Source of the DNA: Deltaproteobacteria bacterium
GTDB taxonomy: Bacteria > Desulfobacterota > Syntrophia > Syntrophales > UBA2210
Direction of reading: 5' to 3'
Length of the DNA stretch: 64,000 nucleotides
NCBI GenBank assembly: GCA_016933965.1
Contig: JAFGTS010000029.1
Span: 17,578 to 81,577, forward strand
The notes below the pieces were generated by a model, which made no database searches, was not told where the DNA came from, and saw nothing but the letters and a program-made list of their open reading frames with translations. The translations under genes and the position numbers were made by a program. Shown here piece after piece: positions 53,521 through 62,360 of the stretch. How positions within the stretch are numbered: position 1 is the first letter of the stretch; every line of letters starts with the position of its first letter.

Positions 53521-53882
53521 TTGAGATTGGCTTATTTATGTATTAGCTTCCATGATATGTCAACGAGGATAATACCGTTTTTCTGCTCATGATGATATCG
53601 GTCAGCCTTTAAAACACGAGTTGTTTCATTTATACATTTTCAGATAGAAATCAAGGCATAAAAAACGGGAGCCGTATTTAAAATTCAATCAATTCGGTTC
53701 GATGAGTATTTAAATAACTTCAAAAATCAGAATTTATTGTTTTCATATCGTTTTACTCCAATCCAAGACCTGAACCCATTTACTTCACTGTCGCCAAGCT
53801 TTGTGTTATCCTCGCCACATGACGGCCTGCATTCACGCTTCAATGGTCCGGCCGCTTCTCCTGAAAGCAGAGGAAAGGAGAT
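53521..53882. other. AT-rich intergenic region, no gene seen
   Basis: These 362 bases are clearly more AT-rich than the flanks. They contain only weak promoter-like boxes (for example TTCACT and TTATCC near 53785-53811) before the small membrane protein gene. No frame with a ribosome site or family similarity was found. Confidence 0.5.
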
Positions 53883-54098
53883 ATGGACGAATTCCTTGAT
53901 GTGATAATGGTTGTTTTTCTCTATATCGTATTCATTCTCTGCATTCCTGTCGTCATGCTCGTTGCCACTCCTTTTATCCTGATCTGGCCCGGGAGGAAAG
54001 GTGCCGGTGGTGTGAGGGAAAAACGTCAGATAAAGAGAAGATATGCCAGGATCTGGAAGATCATGGAAAGTATCGGTGTGGGGTTGCCTACATCATAG
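53883..54098 (+). CDS. Small single-pass or hairpin membrane protein
   Basis: The 71-residue protein has a strong ribosome site (GAAAGGAGAT). One long hydrophobic stretch (about residues 6-35, with a Pro in the middle) is followed by a very basic tail (REKRQIKRRYARIWK). No family was recognised. It lies just before a methyltransferase gene on the same strand. Confidence 0.6.
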   Translation: MDEFLDVIMVVFLYIVFILCIPVVMLVATPFILIWPGRKGAGGVREKRQIKRRYARIWKIMESIGVGLPTS

Positions 54099-54122
54099 AT
54101 CGGAGTGAGATCGGAGTCTCCT

Positions 54123-54767
54123 ATGCCCAAAACAGAACCCTTTGATGCCTATAGCGATAGATATGATGAGTGGTTTGAAGTGAATCGCGATGCCTATCAT
54201 GCCGAAATAGAGGCGGTTCAACGAATGGTCCCCTTTCCCCGGGGCTCGGGTCTGGAGGTGGGCGTCGGTTCAGGTAAGTTCGCTGTGCCACTCGGAATAA
54301 AGATCGGTGTCGAACCGTCTGAAGCAATGGCAGTGAAAGCCGAAAAACAGGGGATCCGGGTTTTTCGAGGCGTTGCAGAGGACCTGCCGTTCCCTGATTC
54401 CAGGTTTGACTTCGTTCTGATGGTAACGACCATCTGTTTTGTCGACGACATTCTCACATCGTTTCGAGAAGCATTCCGGGTGGTAAAACAAGGCGGATGT
54501 ATTGTTGTGGGATTCGTGGATAAAGAAAGCGAATTGGGGAAAAAGTACAGTGCCATGCGCGATTCGAACGTCTTTTACAGGGAGGCCACCTTCTTCTCCG
54601 CACAGGAAGTATCTCAATACCTCACGGACGCCGGCTTCAGTGATCTGACGTTCAAACAAACACTCATCCCCGGAGAAGAAGAAAAAATGGTTCAGGACGG
54701 CTTCGGGGAAGGGGCGTTTGTTGTCGTGAAAGGTGTGAAACAGGAGCAGGGGAGCCTTCGACCATGA
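54123..54767 (+). CDS. Class I SAM-dependent methyltransferase
   Basis: The 214-residue protein has motif I LEVGVGSGKFA, the acidic GVEPSEAMA, motif II/III regions VAEDLPFPDSRFDFVLMVTTICFVDD and FRVVKQGGCIVVGF. It belongs to the UbiE/COQ5-like group that methylates small molecules. Start 54123 follows GGAG. Substrate unknown; it is near the small membrane protein but not clearly linked in function. Confidence 0.85.
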   Translation: MPKTEPFDAYSDRYDEWFEVNRDAYHAEIEAVQRMVPFPRGSGLEVGVGSGKFAVPLGIKIGVEPSEAMAVKAEKQGIRVFRGVAEDLPFPDSRFDFVLMVTTICFVDDILTSFREAFRVVKQGGCIVVGFVDKESELGKKYSAMRDSNVFYREATFFSAQEVSQYLTDAGFSDLTFKQTLIPGEEEKMVQDGFGEGAFVVVKGVKQEQGSLRP

Positions 54768-54925
54768 GTAAAACAAATCAACTGGACGATCCGTTGACCG
54801 TTACCATCGGCCATGAACAGCTCATACTGCGCCGTCGTTACGAGATGGCGAGCATCCTCAATGATTTTGTGATCGCGGCCCATATCCACCTGCAGCGAAT
54901 TCCCGCAAGTCAATGGGAACACTGA
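54764..54925 (+). CDS. Short YrhK-like protein, probably truncated
   Basis: The 53-residue frame overlaps the methyltransferase stop by four bases. Its middle (IGHEQLILRRRYEMASILNDFVIA) matches the start of the YrhK-like domain, whose members normally continue into two membrane helices. Here it ends after AAHIHLQRIPASQWEH without a helix. It may be a decayed gene or a naturally short one. Confidence 0.45.
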   Translation: MSKTNQLDDPLTVTIGHEQLILRRRYEMASILNDFVIAAHIHLQRIPASQWEH

Positions 54926-55024
54926 AAAAGGGCTTACAACAGGATGTTGTGATTCACAATTCAACAGTCTGTTGCCGGAATCACCTTTTGCCGGCCTGAA
55001 ACGTTTCTAATACATCTGCAGGCA

Positions 55025-55110
55025 GTGGTACAGAGGCAAAGTGGTAAAGTGAAAAGTGTGAAGCATGAAGCATTCACGAATCACGGTTCCCGAATCCCGA
55101 TCCCCGACCC
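55025..55110. repeat. Partial copy of the modular intergenic repeat
   Basis: The segment GTGAAAAGTGTGAAGCAT followed by CATTCACGAATCACGG and a run of TCCCGAATCCCGATCCC is closely related to 63853-63910. It is also related to the ends of the repeats at 56701 and 60125. It fills the gap after the YrhK-like gene. Confidence 0.6.
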
Positions 55111-55111
55111 C

Positions 55112-55876
55112 TTATTTTCTCACGGGATTTCTGAAGGAGCAGGGGACCATGGTGCTGCACTTTCCGCAGACGTCGGCGATACCTTCCCGTTCATAGAGGC
55201 GGGCATTTTCCTGAAGCAGTGAATGGCATCGGTGGCGGTCGAAACCTTCTTTTTCAAGGGCACCGACGGGGCACCGCTTCAGGCACTGTCCGCAGTCGAT
55301 GCCGGCCCGGTCCAGGCAGTATTCGATATCGGGCCGTGCCGTCGGCGGGATCACGGCATCGGTGATGATGCTCCCGAACCTCCCGCAACATCCCTTTTCG
55401 GTTATCAGGAGGTGATGGGTCCCGAACTTTCCCAGTCCGGCTATATAGGCGACATGCTTGTGGGACCAGTCGCTCATGAGCTGTTCCTTATCGAAATTGT
55501 GGGTCGGCAATGGGCCCACGGCTTGAAAGCCATGGTGTTCCAACGCTTCTGAAAGGTGCTGGTTCAGGTCGATGATCAGCGCGTTGGTCTCAACGTAGGC
55601 GACGGCCCATTCCTTTGACGCGTGATAGCCCTTTCTGTTCGAGCGCACCGTATGTTCCTCGAAGGGAATAAAATAGGAGACGACGGTTCCGGCATTATCC
55701 AGCAATTCACGGGGGGTTGCATGGGTCGGCCGGACGACCGTTCTGAGATGCTCGAAAAGGGGGTCACCGGCGTCGGCGAAACCCGTCAGCGGTTTTCCCC
55801 AGGTGGTCCGCGTTCCCCGTCCGGAAGGTCGTGACGCCGTGAAACGCTCTATTTCTTTACGTATGATATCCTGCAT
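55112..55876 (-). CDS. Ferredoxin-type Fe-S protein, QueG/epoxyqueuosine reductase-like
   Basis: Start 55876 gives 254 residues. The N-terminal half (GKPLTGFADAGDPLF, VVSYFIPFEE, YAYVETNALI-like helix region) resembles the cobalamin-binding domain of QueG relatives. The C-terminal half has CLDRAGIDCGQCLKRCPVGAL-type and CGKCSTMVPCSF cysteine motifs for Fe-S clusters. It is shorter than true QueG (about 370) and lacks its HEAT-like tail, so a different reductase of the same superfamily is likely. The longer frame upstream overlaps the next gene and was not used. Confidence 0.7.
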   Translation of the reverse strand: MQDIIRKEIERFTASRPSGRGTRTTWGKPLTGFADAGDPLFEHLRTVVRPTHATPRELLDNAGTVVSYFIPFEEHTVRSNRKGYHASKEWAVAYVETNALIIDLNQHLSEALEHHGFQAVGPLPTHNFDKEQLMSDWSHKHVAYIAGLGKFGTHHLLITEKGCCGRFGSIITDAVIPPTARPDIEYCLDRAGIDCGQCLKRCPVGALEKEGFDRHRCHSLLQENARLYEREGIADVCGKCSTMVPCSFRNPVRK

Positions 55877-55943
55877 GACGGAGCCGCTTTCGGTTGGTGC
55901 CTGCACGGTGTGCTTCCATGAGTGTACGCATTGATGAAAGGGT

Positions 55944-56621
55944 TTACAAACGCAGGGTGGATCGCTGTTTTTTCTGCGCCCTTCCCATCCCGAATCCCAG
56001 GAGAAGTCCGAAGAGAAGGACCAGGGCTCCCGAAAGGAACCACATGTTCCGTTTCGCGGCCACAAGGAGCATGTGTTCATGCTGCGTCTTCTTCAATTGC
56101 GCCGTTGTACGGTCCAGTTCTTTCTGAAGCGCGTCGTGGGTTTTTTTCAATGCAAGATAGGTTGATGACCCGGCGAGCAGTTCCTGGTGTTCCGCTTTCA
56201 GGCGATCGAGCTCTTCCCCGGCCTTTTTGAGATCAAGTTCCAGGCGGCCGCTCTTTGAGAGGGCCTCCCGCAGCTCCGCTTCCAGGCGGTTCAGCTTTAT
56301 CTTCAGTTCCTCCGCCTCGGACAGGGCCGCCCGGGCACGGGTCTCCCAGGGCTCGCGCCGGATCAGATACCGGCTCAGGACCCAGCCTTCCCGGACGATG
56401 CTTTTCTTTGATTGCCGCACCAGGCTCCAGCCCTCCCGCGATTCCAGGACCTCCACGGCGTCACCGGACGAGAGCATCGCCACGATCTTGTGCTCGGTGC
56501 TTGGTCCCGTGCGCATCGTGACCTCGAAGGAGTCTGTGATGTAGGCTGTGTCGGCACGGACCGGCCCGTCGAATGCCGCGAGGCAGAGGACGAGAGCGAT
56601 CATAAGGGTCGATTTTTTCAT
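55944..56621 (-). CDS. SH3-domain membrane protein (TIGR04211-like)
   Basis: Start 56621 gives 225 residues. There is a signal peptide (MKKSTLMIALVLCLAAFDGPVRA), then a bacterial SH3 domain (about 25-90: AYITDSFEVTMRTGPSTEHKI, SGDAVEVLE, WVLSRYL). A coiled coil of about 90 residues and a C-terminal membrane helix (FLSGALVLLFGLLLGFGMG) follow. The architecture matches the conserved family of SH3/coiled-coil proteins of unknown function, anchored in the inner membrane and facing the periplasm. Confidence 0.85.
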   Translation of the reverse strand: MKKSTLMIALVLCLAAFDGPVRADTAYITDSFEVTMRTGPSTEHKIVAMLSSGDAVEVLESREGWSLVRQSKKSIVREGWVLSRYLIRREPWETRARAALSEAEELKIKLNRLEAELREALSKSGRLELDLKKAGEELDRLKAEHQELLAGSSTYLALKKTHDALQKELDRTTAQLKKTQHEHMLLVAAKRNMWFLSGALVLLFGLLLGFGMGRAQKKQRSTLRL

Positions 56622-56700
56622 TCTCTTTCTCTTTCCCGCATCCCTGTGGATTTCCTGTCGAACGCAATCGAGAAAACCACTTTTCTGGGAGAAAGTCAAT

Positions 56701-57006
56701 ATCTGAGTGCCTAAGTGCCTAAGTGCCTAGTACACCTCCCCCTTTTGAAAAAGGGGGATTGAGGGGGATTTTTGAGAGAGTGACAAAGGGGCAGAGCGAC
56801 AAAGCGACAAAGTGCTCAATACATGTAACGTGAGAGAACTGTAGTTGCCCGATTCATCGGGCGCTTTTTGAAACCGCCGATAAATCGGCACACTACAAAG
56901 ACAGACCAAACAACATACCTGTCGAATAATCCCTGAATCTCGTTTCCCGGTCCACGTCTCCAGAATCCTGATCCCCGAATCCCGCACTCAGGCACCTAGG
57001 CACTTG
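56701..57006. repeat. Modular intergenic repeat, copy 1
   Basis: The copy has four parts. These are a tandem of GTGCCTAA-like units, the block CCCCCTTTTGAAAAAGGGGGATTGAGGGGGATTTT (56739-56773 region), the block GAGAGAGTGACAAAGGGGCAGAGCGACAAAGCGACA, and a double hairpin flanked by TGTAGT/ACTACA (56840-56897). A tail of ATCCC-rich sequence and more GCACCTAGGCAC units follows. Most parts recur at 60125-60380 and some at 63754-63947. Confidence 0.85.
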
Positions 57007-57011
57007 CCCTA

Positions 57012-57356
57012 TCAATGTGTATAATCCTTGAGCACCTTGGAGGGGTCGGACCGGATGTTGTCCAGTTTTGATTTGAATTCTTCAGTGGGTTCTATGCCGG
57101 CCTTCTTGAGCATCCGCTCCGCGTCGAGGCCGATGTTGCGGGTATCCTTGTAAAAGGCATCGTTTTTCGAGGCCCCCGGTTTGTATGAACGCAGCCGGTC
57201 AGCCTGGGACGCATGATAGTTCACAGCCGATATGATCCGTTTCGGGCCCTTCGCCCCGCATGATTCGCAGGCCAGACCCTTGGGATCATCGAATCCCCGT
57301 ACGATAACGCTCATGATGTGCCCGCATTTGCGGCATTGGTACTCGTAAATAGGCAT
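57012..57356 (-). CDS. FmdB-family zinc ribbon protein
   Basis: The 114-residue protein starts MPIYEYQCRKCGHI and has CESCG about 20 residues later, the FmdB/CxxC_CxxC_SSSS regulatory-protein pattern. The rest is charged and helical. Family members are small zinc proteins of unclear function, sometimes next to amide-using or acyl-CoA genes. Confidence 0.88.
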   Translation of the reverse strand: MPIYEYQCRKCGHIMSVIVRGFDDPKGLACESCGAKGPKRIISAVNYHASQADRLRSYKPGASKNDAFYKDTRNIGLDAERMLKKAGIEPTEEFKSKLDNIRSDPSKVLKDYTH

Positions 57357-57511
57357 GGGCGGTATATAACAATTCCGTCACCTGATTTCAAATGAAAATA
57401 AACGGCCCCCCCACCGTCGCGAAGAGAAAACCTGTTGAAAGGGCGGCAAAATCCTGCTATTGCCACAATGTTTGTCTTTGTTCCTGATAATCATCCAAAG
57501 GAGGGAAGCCG

Positions 57512-58267
57512 ATGGAATATACCACTATTGAGTTCAAAAAAGAGGGGCCGATCGGGATCATAACGCTGAACCGTCCTGAATGTTTGAATGCCATCAATTT
57601 CACCATGCGTGACGAATTCCGTCATGTCCTGAAGGCCCGGTTCGACGACCTCGATACACGGGTGCTCATCATAACCGGTGCGGGGAAAGGGTTCAGCGCC
57701 GGACTCGATATCAGGGACCCGGAGATCATGAACCCAACGGGATATACACCCAAGTCAGCATACGAAAATCAGCGTCTCTATTCCGATTTCATACTTTTCA
57801 TGAGACAGATCCCGCAGCCCATCGTGGGTGCCATCAACGGTGTGGCTGTGGGCGCCGGGTTTTCCATCGCTATGGCTTGCGACATGCGGCTGGCGGCGCC
57901 GAAGGCCAGGTTCCAGGGGGCTTATATCAATCTGGGGTTCGGCGGCGCCGACATGGGTTCGTCGTGGTTGCTGCCGCGGGCCATCGGCATCGGCAACGCG
58001 GCGAGATATCTCCTGACGGGAGATTTTATGAGCGCCGATGAGGCCTATCGCACCGGGTTCGTGCAGGCCGTCGTCGAACCGGAGAAACTGATGGACGAAG
58101 CAATGGCGCTGGCGCAGAACATGGCGGGAAAATCCCCCCTCGGCCTGCGGCTCACGAAGGAGGCCCTGGACCGGAACACGGGCGGCATGAGCCTTGAAGA
58201 CGCCATCCGCCTGGAAGACCGCAACCAGGCCCTGACGATCGCTCAGCTTATATCGGGAAACAAATAG
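57512..58267 (+). CDS. Enoyl-CoA hydratase/isomerase family protein
   Basis: The 251-residue crotonase has the oxyanion-hole elements FSAGLDIRD and GAINGVAVGAGFSIAMACDMRLA, then ARFQGAYINLGFGGADMGSSWLLPR. The place of the first hydratase glutamate is not typical (GFGGAD), so isomerase or a modified hydratase is possible. AAAGGAGG precedes the start. It is followed by an acyl-CoA dehydrogenase 48 bases later, forming a beta-oxidation pair. Confidence 0.88.
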   Translation: MEYTTIEFKKEGPIGIITLNRPECLNAINFTMRDEFRHVLKARFDDLDTRVLIITGAGKGFSAGLDIRDPEIMNPTGYTPKSAYENQRLYSDFILFMRQIPQPIVGAINGVAVGAGFSIAMACDMRLAAPKARFQGAYINLGFGGADMGSSWLLPRAIGIGNAARYLLTGDFMSADEAYRTGFVQAVVEPEKLMDEAMALAQNMAGKSPLGLRLTKEALDRNTGGMSLEDAIRLEDRNQALTIAQLISGNK

Positions 58268-58315
58268 AACCCACCCACGGGGTTTCATAAAGATACAAAG
58301 AAGGAGGAACGTTCC

Positions 58316-60124
58316 ATGGCGCAGACCTTTATCAGTATGAGGAACCTGAAATTCATGCTTTATGAAATGTTCGATGTTGAGTCCCTCATTCAATATCCAT
58401 TCTTCGCGGATCACAGCCGTGAAGTTTTCGACATGGTCCTCGAAACGGGAATGCGGATGGGCAGGGACATCCTGTATCCCGTGTTTTCCGACATGGACAA
58501 GGAACAGCCGGAGTACACGGGGACGACGGTGCGGGTGCATCCTGTCGTGGAAACGGTCATGAAGGCCTGCGGCGATGGGGGCTGGATCGGTGCCCATACG
58601 TCCTACGAACTGGGCGGCCAGCAGATACCGAACAGCATCATGACAGCCTTCCGGGGTATTTTCTCGGCGGCGAACTATTCCGCCTGCGTCTATCCCTTTC
58701 TTACCGCCGGTGCGGCCCACCTGATCACGTCCTTCGGTTCGCAGGAGCTCATCGATACCTATGTTCCGAACATGTTTGCCGGGCGGTGGCAGGGGACCAT
58801 GGCGCTGACTGAACCCCAGGCCGGTTCATCGCTGACCGACGTCAGCACCACGGCCTATCCCACCGATCAGGGATATTACAAACTGAAGGGACAGAAGATC
58901 TTCATATCCTGTGCCGATTATGACTGCGTCGAGAACGTGGTGAACCTCATGCTCGCTAAGATCGAAGGCGCCCCCCTGGGGATCAAAGGGATCTCCCTTT
59001 TCGTGGTACCCAAGAAGCGCCTGAACGAGGAAGGCGGGCTTGAGGACAATGACATTACCTGCACCGGCATTTACCACAAGCTCGGTTACCGCGGCGCGCC
59101 CATCACGCAGCTCAGTCTCGGAGAGAACGACGACTGTCGCGGCTTGCTCGTGGGAGAGCCTCACAAGGGGATCCGGTACATGTTCCAGATGATGAACGAA
59201 GCCAGGATCGATGTCGGCATGGGAGCGGCCGCCATTGCCTCGGCGGCCTACTATGCCGCCCTTGAATACACGAAGGAACGTCCCCAGGGGAGAAAGATCA
59301 CCTCGAAAGACCCTGCCGAACCGCAGGTTCCCATCGTGGAGCACGCCGACGTGAAGCGCATGCTCCTTTTTCAGAAGGCGATCGTTGAAGGGGCCTTTTC
59401 ATTGATATTCCAGTGCGCCCGGTATACCGACCTGCTCACGGTCCTTGACGACGGTGAGGAAAAGCAGCGATGTGAGCTGCTGCTTGAGATCCTGACACCC
59501 ATCGCCAAGACCTATCCCTCCGAGATGGGCATCCTGTCCTGCAGCCAGGGGCTTCAGTGCCTGGGCGGCTACGGATACTGCGATGAATTTCCCCTGGAGC
59601 AATATTACCGGGACGTGCGGATCCATCCGATCCATGAGGGAACAACGGGTATTCAGGGAATGGACCTGCTGGGCAGAAAAGTAGTGATGAAGAATGGCCG
59701 GGCCTTCATGTTCTATCTGGAAGAAGTTCAAAAAACGATAGCCCAGGCCAGGGAAAAAGATCAGCTTGCGCCATACGCCGACCGGCTTGCCGAGGCACTG
59801 GAAAAACTGAAGGAGATCACGCAGGTACTGACGACCCTTGCAATCGGCGGCGAGATAGAACTGTTCCTGGCCGATGCGACCCTGTATCTCGAGTTCTTCG
59901 GCATTATCGCCATCGCCTGGCAGTGGCTCCTGCAGGCCGTCACAGTCCACAACGCGCTGAAAAGTTCTCCCATTGAAGCGGATATCGATTTTTACCACGG
60001 CAAACTTTTCGCCTTCCGGTATTTCTTCGAGTATGAACTGCCCAAGATCGACGGCCTCGCCCGGCGGCTGAAGAACAGCGGCGACGGCCTGACGGTGCAG
60101 ATGAAGCCGGAGTATTTTTTGTGA
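58316..60124 (+). CDS. Long acyl-CoA dehydrogenase (DmdC/AidB-like, ~600 residues)
   Basis: The 602-residue protein is an acyl-CoA dehydrogenase of the long subgroup. It has an N-terminal extension (1-80), the flavin motif TMALTEPQAGSSLTDV, GQKIFISCADYD, the C-terminal QCLGGYGYCDEFPLEQYYRDVRIHPIHEGTTGIQ with a likely catalytic glutamate, and an extra helical domain of about 130 residues. The subgroup includes 3-methylthiopropanoyl-CoA dehydrogenase, but many members in anaerobes oxidise fatty or aromatic acyl-CoAs. Substrate unknown. It shares an operon with the upstream crotonase. Confidence 0.88.
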   Translation: MAQTFISMRNLKFMLYEMFDVESLIQYPFFADHSREVFDMVLETGMRMGRDILYPVFSDMDKEQPEYTGTTVRVHPVVETVMKACGDGGWIGAHTSYELGGQQIPNSIMTAFRGIFSAANYSACVYPFLTAGAAHLITSFGSQELIDTYVPNMFAGRWQGTMALTEPQAGSSLTDVSTTAYPTDQGYYKLKGQKIFISCADYDCVENVVNLMLAKIEGAPLGIKGISLFVVPKKRLNEEGGLEDNDITCTGIYHKLGYRGAPITQLSLGENDDCRGLLVGEPHKGIRYMFQMMNEARIDVGMGAAAIASAAYYAALEYTKERPQGRKITSKDPAEPQVPIVEHADVKRMLLFQKAIVEGAFSLIFQCARYTDLLTVLDDGEEKQRCELLLEILTPIAKTYPSEMGILSCSQGLQCLGGYGYCDEFPLEQYYRDVRIHPIHEGTTGIQGMDLLGRKVVMKNGRAFMFYLEEVQKTIAQAREKDQLAPYADRLAEALEKLKEITQVLTTLAIGGEIELFLADATLYLEFFGIIAIAWQWLLQAVTVHNALKSSPIEADIDFYHGKLFAFRYFFEYELPKIDGLARRLKNSGDGLTVQMKPEYFL

Positions 60125-60380
60125 GTATCTGAGTGCCTGAGTGTCTGCGTGCGTGACAAAACCCGCCTCCCCGCTGGAAAAGGGGGATTGAGGGGGATTT
60201 TGAGAGAGTGACAAAGGGGCAGAGCGACAAAGCGACAGAGTGCTGGATACACATGTAACGTGAGAGAACTGTAGTTGCCCGATTCATCGGGCGCTTTTTA
60301 AAAACGCCGATAAATCGGCACACTACAAAGACAGACCCAACAACAGACCTGTCGAATAATCCCCGAATCCCGATTCCCGG
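60125..60380. repeat. Modular intergenic repeat, copy 2
   Basis: The copy shares with copy 1 the AAGGGGGATTGAGGGGGATTTT block, the GAGTGACAAAGGGGCAGAGCGACAAAGCGACA block and the double-hairpin module with TGTAGT/ACTACA ends (60270-60327). The segment ending GTCGAATAATCCC is also shared. It fills most of the gap between the dehydrogenase and the aldo/keto reductase genes. Confidence 0.85.
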
Positions 60381-60485
60381 ATTTGCTCGGGCACCATTTC
60401 CTTCTCCCGGTGTTTCCCCTCCCGGTTGCTAATTCCTTCCAAATTATTTACAATCCACCAATATGCGAATGATAAAGGAGGATCA

Positions 60486-61517
60486 ATGATCCAGAGGATC
60501 ACATTGGGGAAAACCGGCCTCGATATAAACCGCTTCGGATTCGGAGGTATTCCGATCCAGCGTGTCGATGAGAGGCAGGCGGTTGAAACGGTGGCCCACG
60601 CGATCAGAAAGGGAGTTGATTTCATTGACACCTCGCGCGCTTACACGACGAGCGAGCGACGCATCGGTATTGCACTGGCGGAAACGGGAAAAGACGTCGT
60701 CCTGGCGACGAAATCCATGGAAAAGTCGGCCGACGGGATCCGGCGGGACATTGAAAAAAGTCTTCAGGAACTGCGAAGGAACGAGATAGATCTCTACCAG
60801 TGCCATTTCGTCAGGGACACTGAAGCCTATCGCCAGGTCACGGGAAAGGGCGGGGCGCTGGAAGGGCTCCTGAAGGCCCGTGAAGAGGGCATGATCGGGC
60901 ATATCGGTATCACCAGTCACAGTCTTGACCTCCTGGAGCGGGTTATTGATGATGGCCTCTTTGAGACGATCATGGTCTGTTACAGTTTTCTCGAGCCAAA
61001 AGCGGAGGAATCCGTGATCCCCCGGGCGCTGGCGAAGAACATGGGTGTTATCGCCATGAAATCCTTTTCCGGCGGAGCCATTGAAAACCCGCGGCTTGCA
61101 ATCTGTTACGCCCTGGCCATTCCCGGGACCGCCATCATTCCCGGTGTCGAAAGCATTGAATTGTTCGATGCGAACTGGAACGTCTATCTCGGCGACCTGA
61201 CCCTCGATGATGCCGACCAGCGGGACATCGAGGCCTTCAGAAATGAATACGGAAAACAGTTCTGCCGGCGTTGTGACTACTGCCAGCCCTGCCCCGAAGG
61301 GATTGCCATCCAGTTTGTCCTTGGTGTCCGTTCCATGGTCAAACGGATGGGAACATCCATTCTTGAGACCGGCTGGCAGAAGGCAGTTCTCGAACAGGCA
61401 GAAAACTGCACGGAATGCGGCGAATGCATGGAGCGATGCCCCTATGAGCTGCCCATCCCGGAACTGATCAAGAGTAATCTCGAATGGGCGAGGAAGGTCA
61501 CGAGGGGGAATCCATGA
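60486..61517 (+). CDS. Aldo/keto reductase with C-terminal 4Fe-4S ferredoxin domain
   Basis: The 343-residue protein has an AKR barrel (RITLGKTGLDINRFGFGGIPIQ, FIDTSRAYTTSE, VLATKSM with Lys, QCHFV) and a C-terminal two-cluster region (CRRCDYCQPCPEG and CTECGECMERCPYELPIPE). AAAGGAGG lies six bases before ATG 60486. Such ferredoxin-tailed AKRs are common in strict anaerobes and may take electrons from ferredoxin rather than NADPH. Substrate unknown. Confidence 0.9.
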   Translation: MIQRITLGKTGLDINRFGFGGIPIQRVDERQAVETVAHAIRKGVDFIDTSRAYTTSERRIGIALAETGKDVVLATKSMEKSADGIRRDIEKSLQELRRNEIDLYQCHFVRDTEAYRQVTGKGGALEGLLKAREEGMIGHIGITSHSLDLLERVIDDGLFETIMVCYSFLEPKAEESVIPRALAKNMGVIAMKSFSGGAIENPRLAICYALAIPGTAIIPGVESIELFDANWNVYLGDLTLDDADQRDIEAFRNEYGKQFCRRCDYCQPCPEGIAIQFVLGVRSMVKRMGTSILETGWQKAVLEQAENCTECGECMERCPYELPIPELIKSNLEWARKVTRGNP

Positions 61518-61551
61518 TTCGTTATTCGTTTTCCAAAACCCGAATCCCCAC

Positions 61552-62310
61552 TCAGAATCTGATATATCCACCGTCGATGGTGACGGTGTCTCCCGTGTGG
61601 TAGGCGCTGGCATCGCTGGCGAAATATACGGCGATGGCGCCGAAGTCTTCGGGGACGCCCCACCGGCGCTGGGGGATGCGTTTCAGGACCGCCTTCTGTA
61701 TGATCTCCAGGTCGAGGATGTCCTTTGTCATTCCCGTTTCTATCCACCCCGGGATGATGCAGTTGGCGCGTATTCCGTATCTGGCGTATTCGACGGCGAT
61801 GGAACGGACCATGGCCAGGAGGCCCGCTTTCGTCGCCGCATAATGTTCACCCCGCGGCTGTCCCGAGACGGAGGCGAGGCTGCTGGTCGCGACCAGTGAG
61901 CCCCTGATCTCCCGGTCGATCATGTGATTGATCGCCGACCTGAAGGTAAAGAACGCCCCCTCCAGATTGATGCCGACGATCTCCCGCCACTCGGCGGCCG
62001 TCGTTGTGTGAAAGGGGGTCCCCCTCTGGCCGACGCCCGCGTTGGCAAAACAGGAATCTACCTTTCCCAGTGTTACGACGGTCCGGGCGAAACATTCCTC
62101 AACCCGCCCTTCATCGGACACGTCGCAGGTCAGGGCCAGGACCCGGCGACCGTGCCTGCGGAGTTCTTCCTCCGCTTCCCGGTTCTTTTCCTCAGAACGA
62201 CCCCAGATGCAGACATCGGCTCCGGCCGCCGCCAGGGCATGGGCCATGCCGAGCCCGATCCCGCTGTTTCCCCCGGTGATCAACGCTACTTTTCCCGTAA
62301 GATCGAACAT
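61552..62310 (-). CDS. Short-chain dehydrogenase/reductase
   Basis: Start 62310 (AGGAAGGA upstream) gives a 252-residue classical SDR: TGGNSGIGLGMA, NAGVGQRG, catalytic SSLASVSGQPRGEHYAATK and the ending TGDTVTIDGGYIRF. It interconverts an alcohol and a ketone with NAD(P). It is on the minus strand after the MFS gene and converges with the aldo/keto reductase. Confidence 0.9.
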   Translation of the reverse strand: MFDLTGKVALITGGNSGIGLGMAHALAAAGADVCIWGRSEEKNREAEEELRRHGRRVLALTCDVSDEGRVEECFARTVVTLGKVDSCFANAGVGQRGTPFHTTTAAEWREIVGINLEGAFFTFRSAINHMIDREIRGSLVATSSLASVSGQPRGEHYAATKAGLLAMVRSIAVEYARYGIRANCIIPGWIETGMTKDILDLEIIQKAVLKRIPQRRWGVPEDFGAIAVYFASDASAYHTGDTVTIDGGYIRF

Positions 62311-62360
62311 GTAAGAGTCCTTCCTTTCTTTGATCGCTGGTATGAAATTCCTGTCCCGGT

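Noticed and set aside
56705..56729. Tandem GTGCCTAA units, considered as a CRISPR or regulatory repeat array
   Set aside because: The units are only about nine bases with no spacers and no cas genes nearby; they are part of the modular intergenic repeat.
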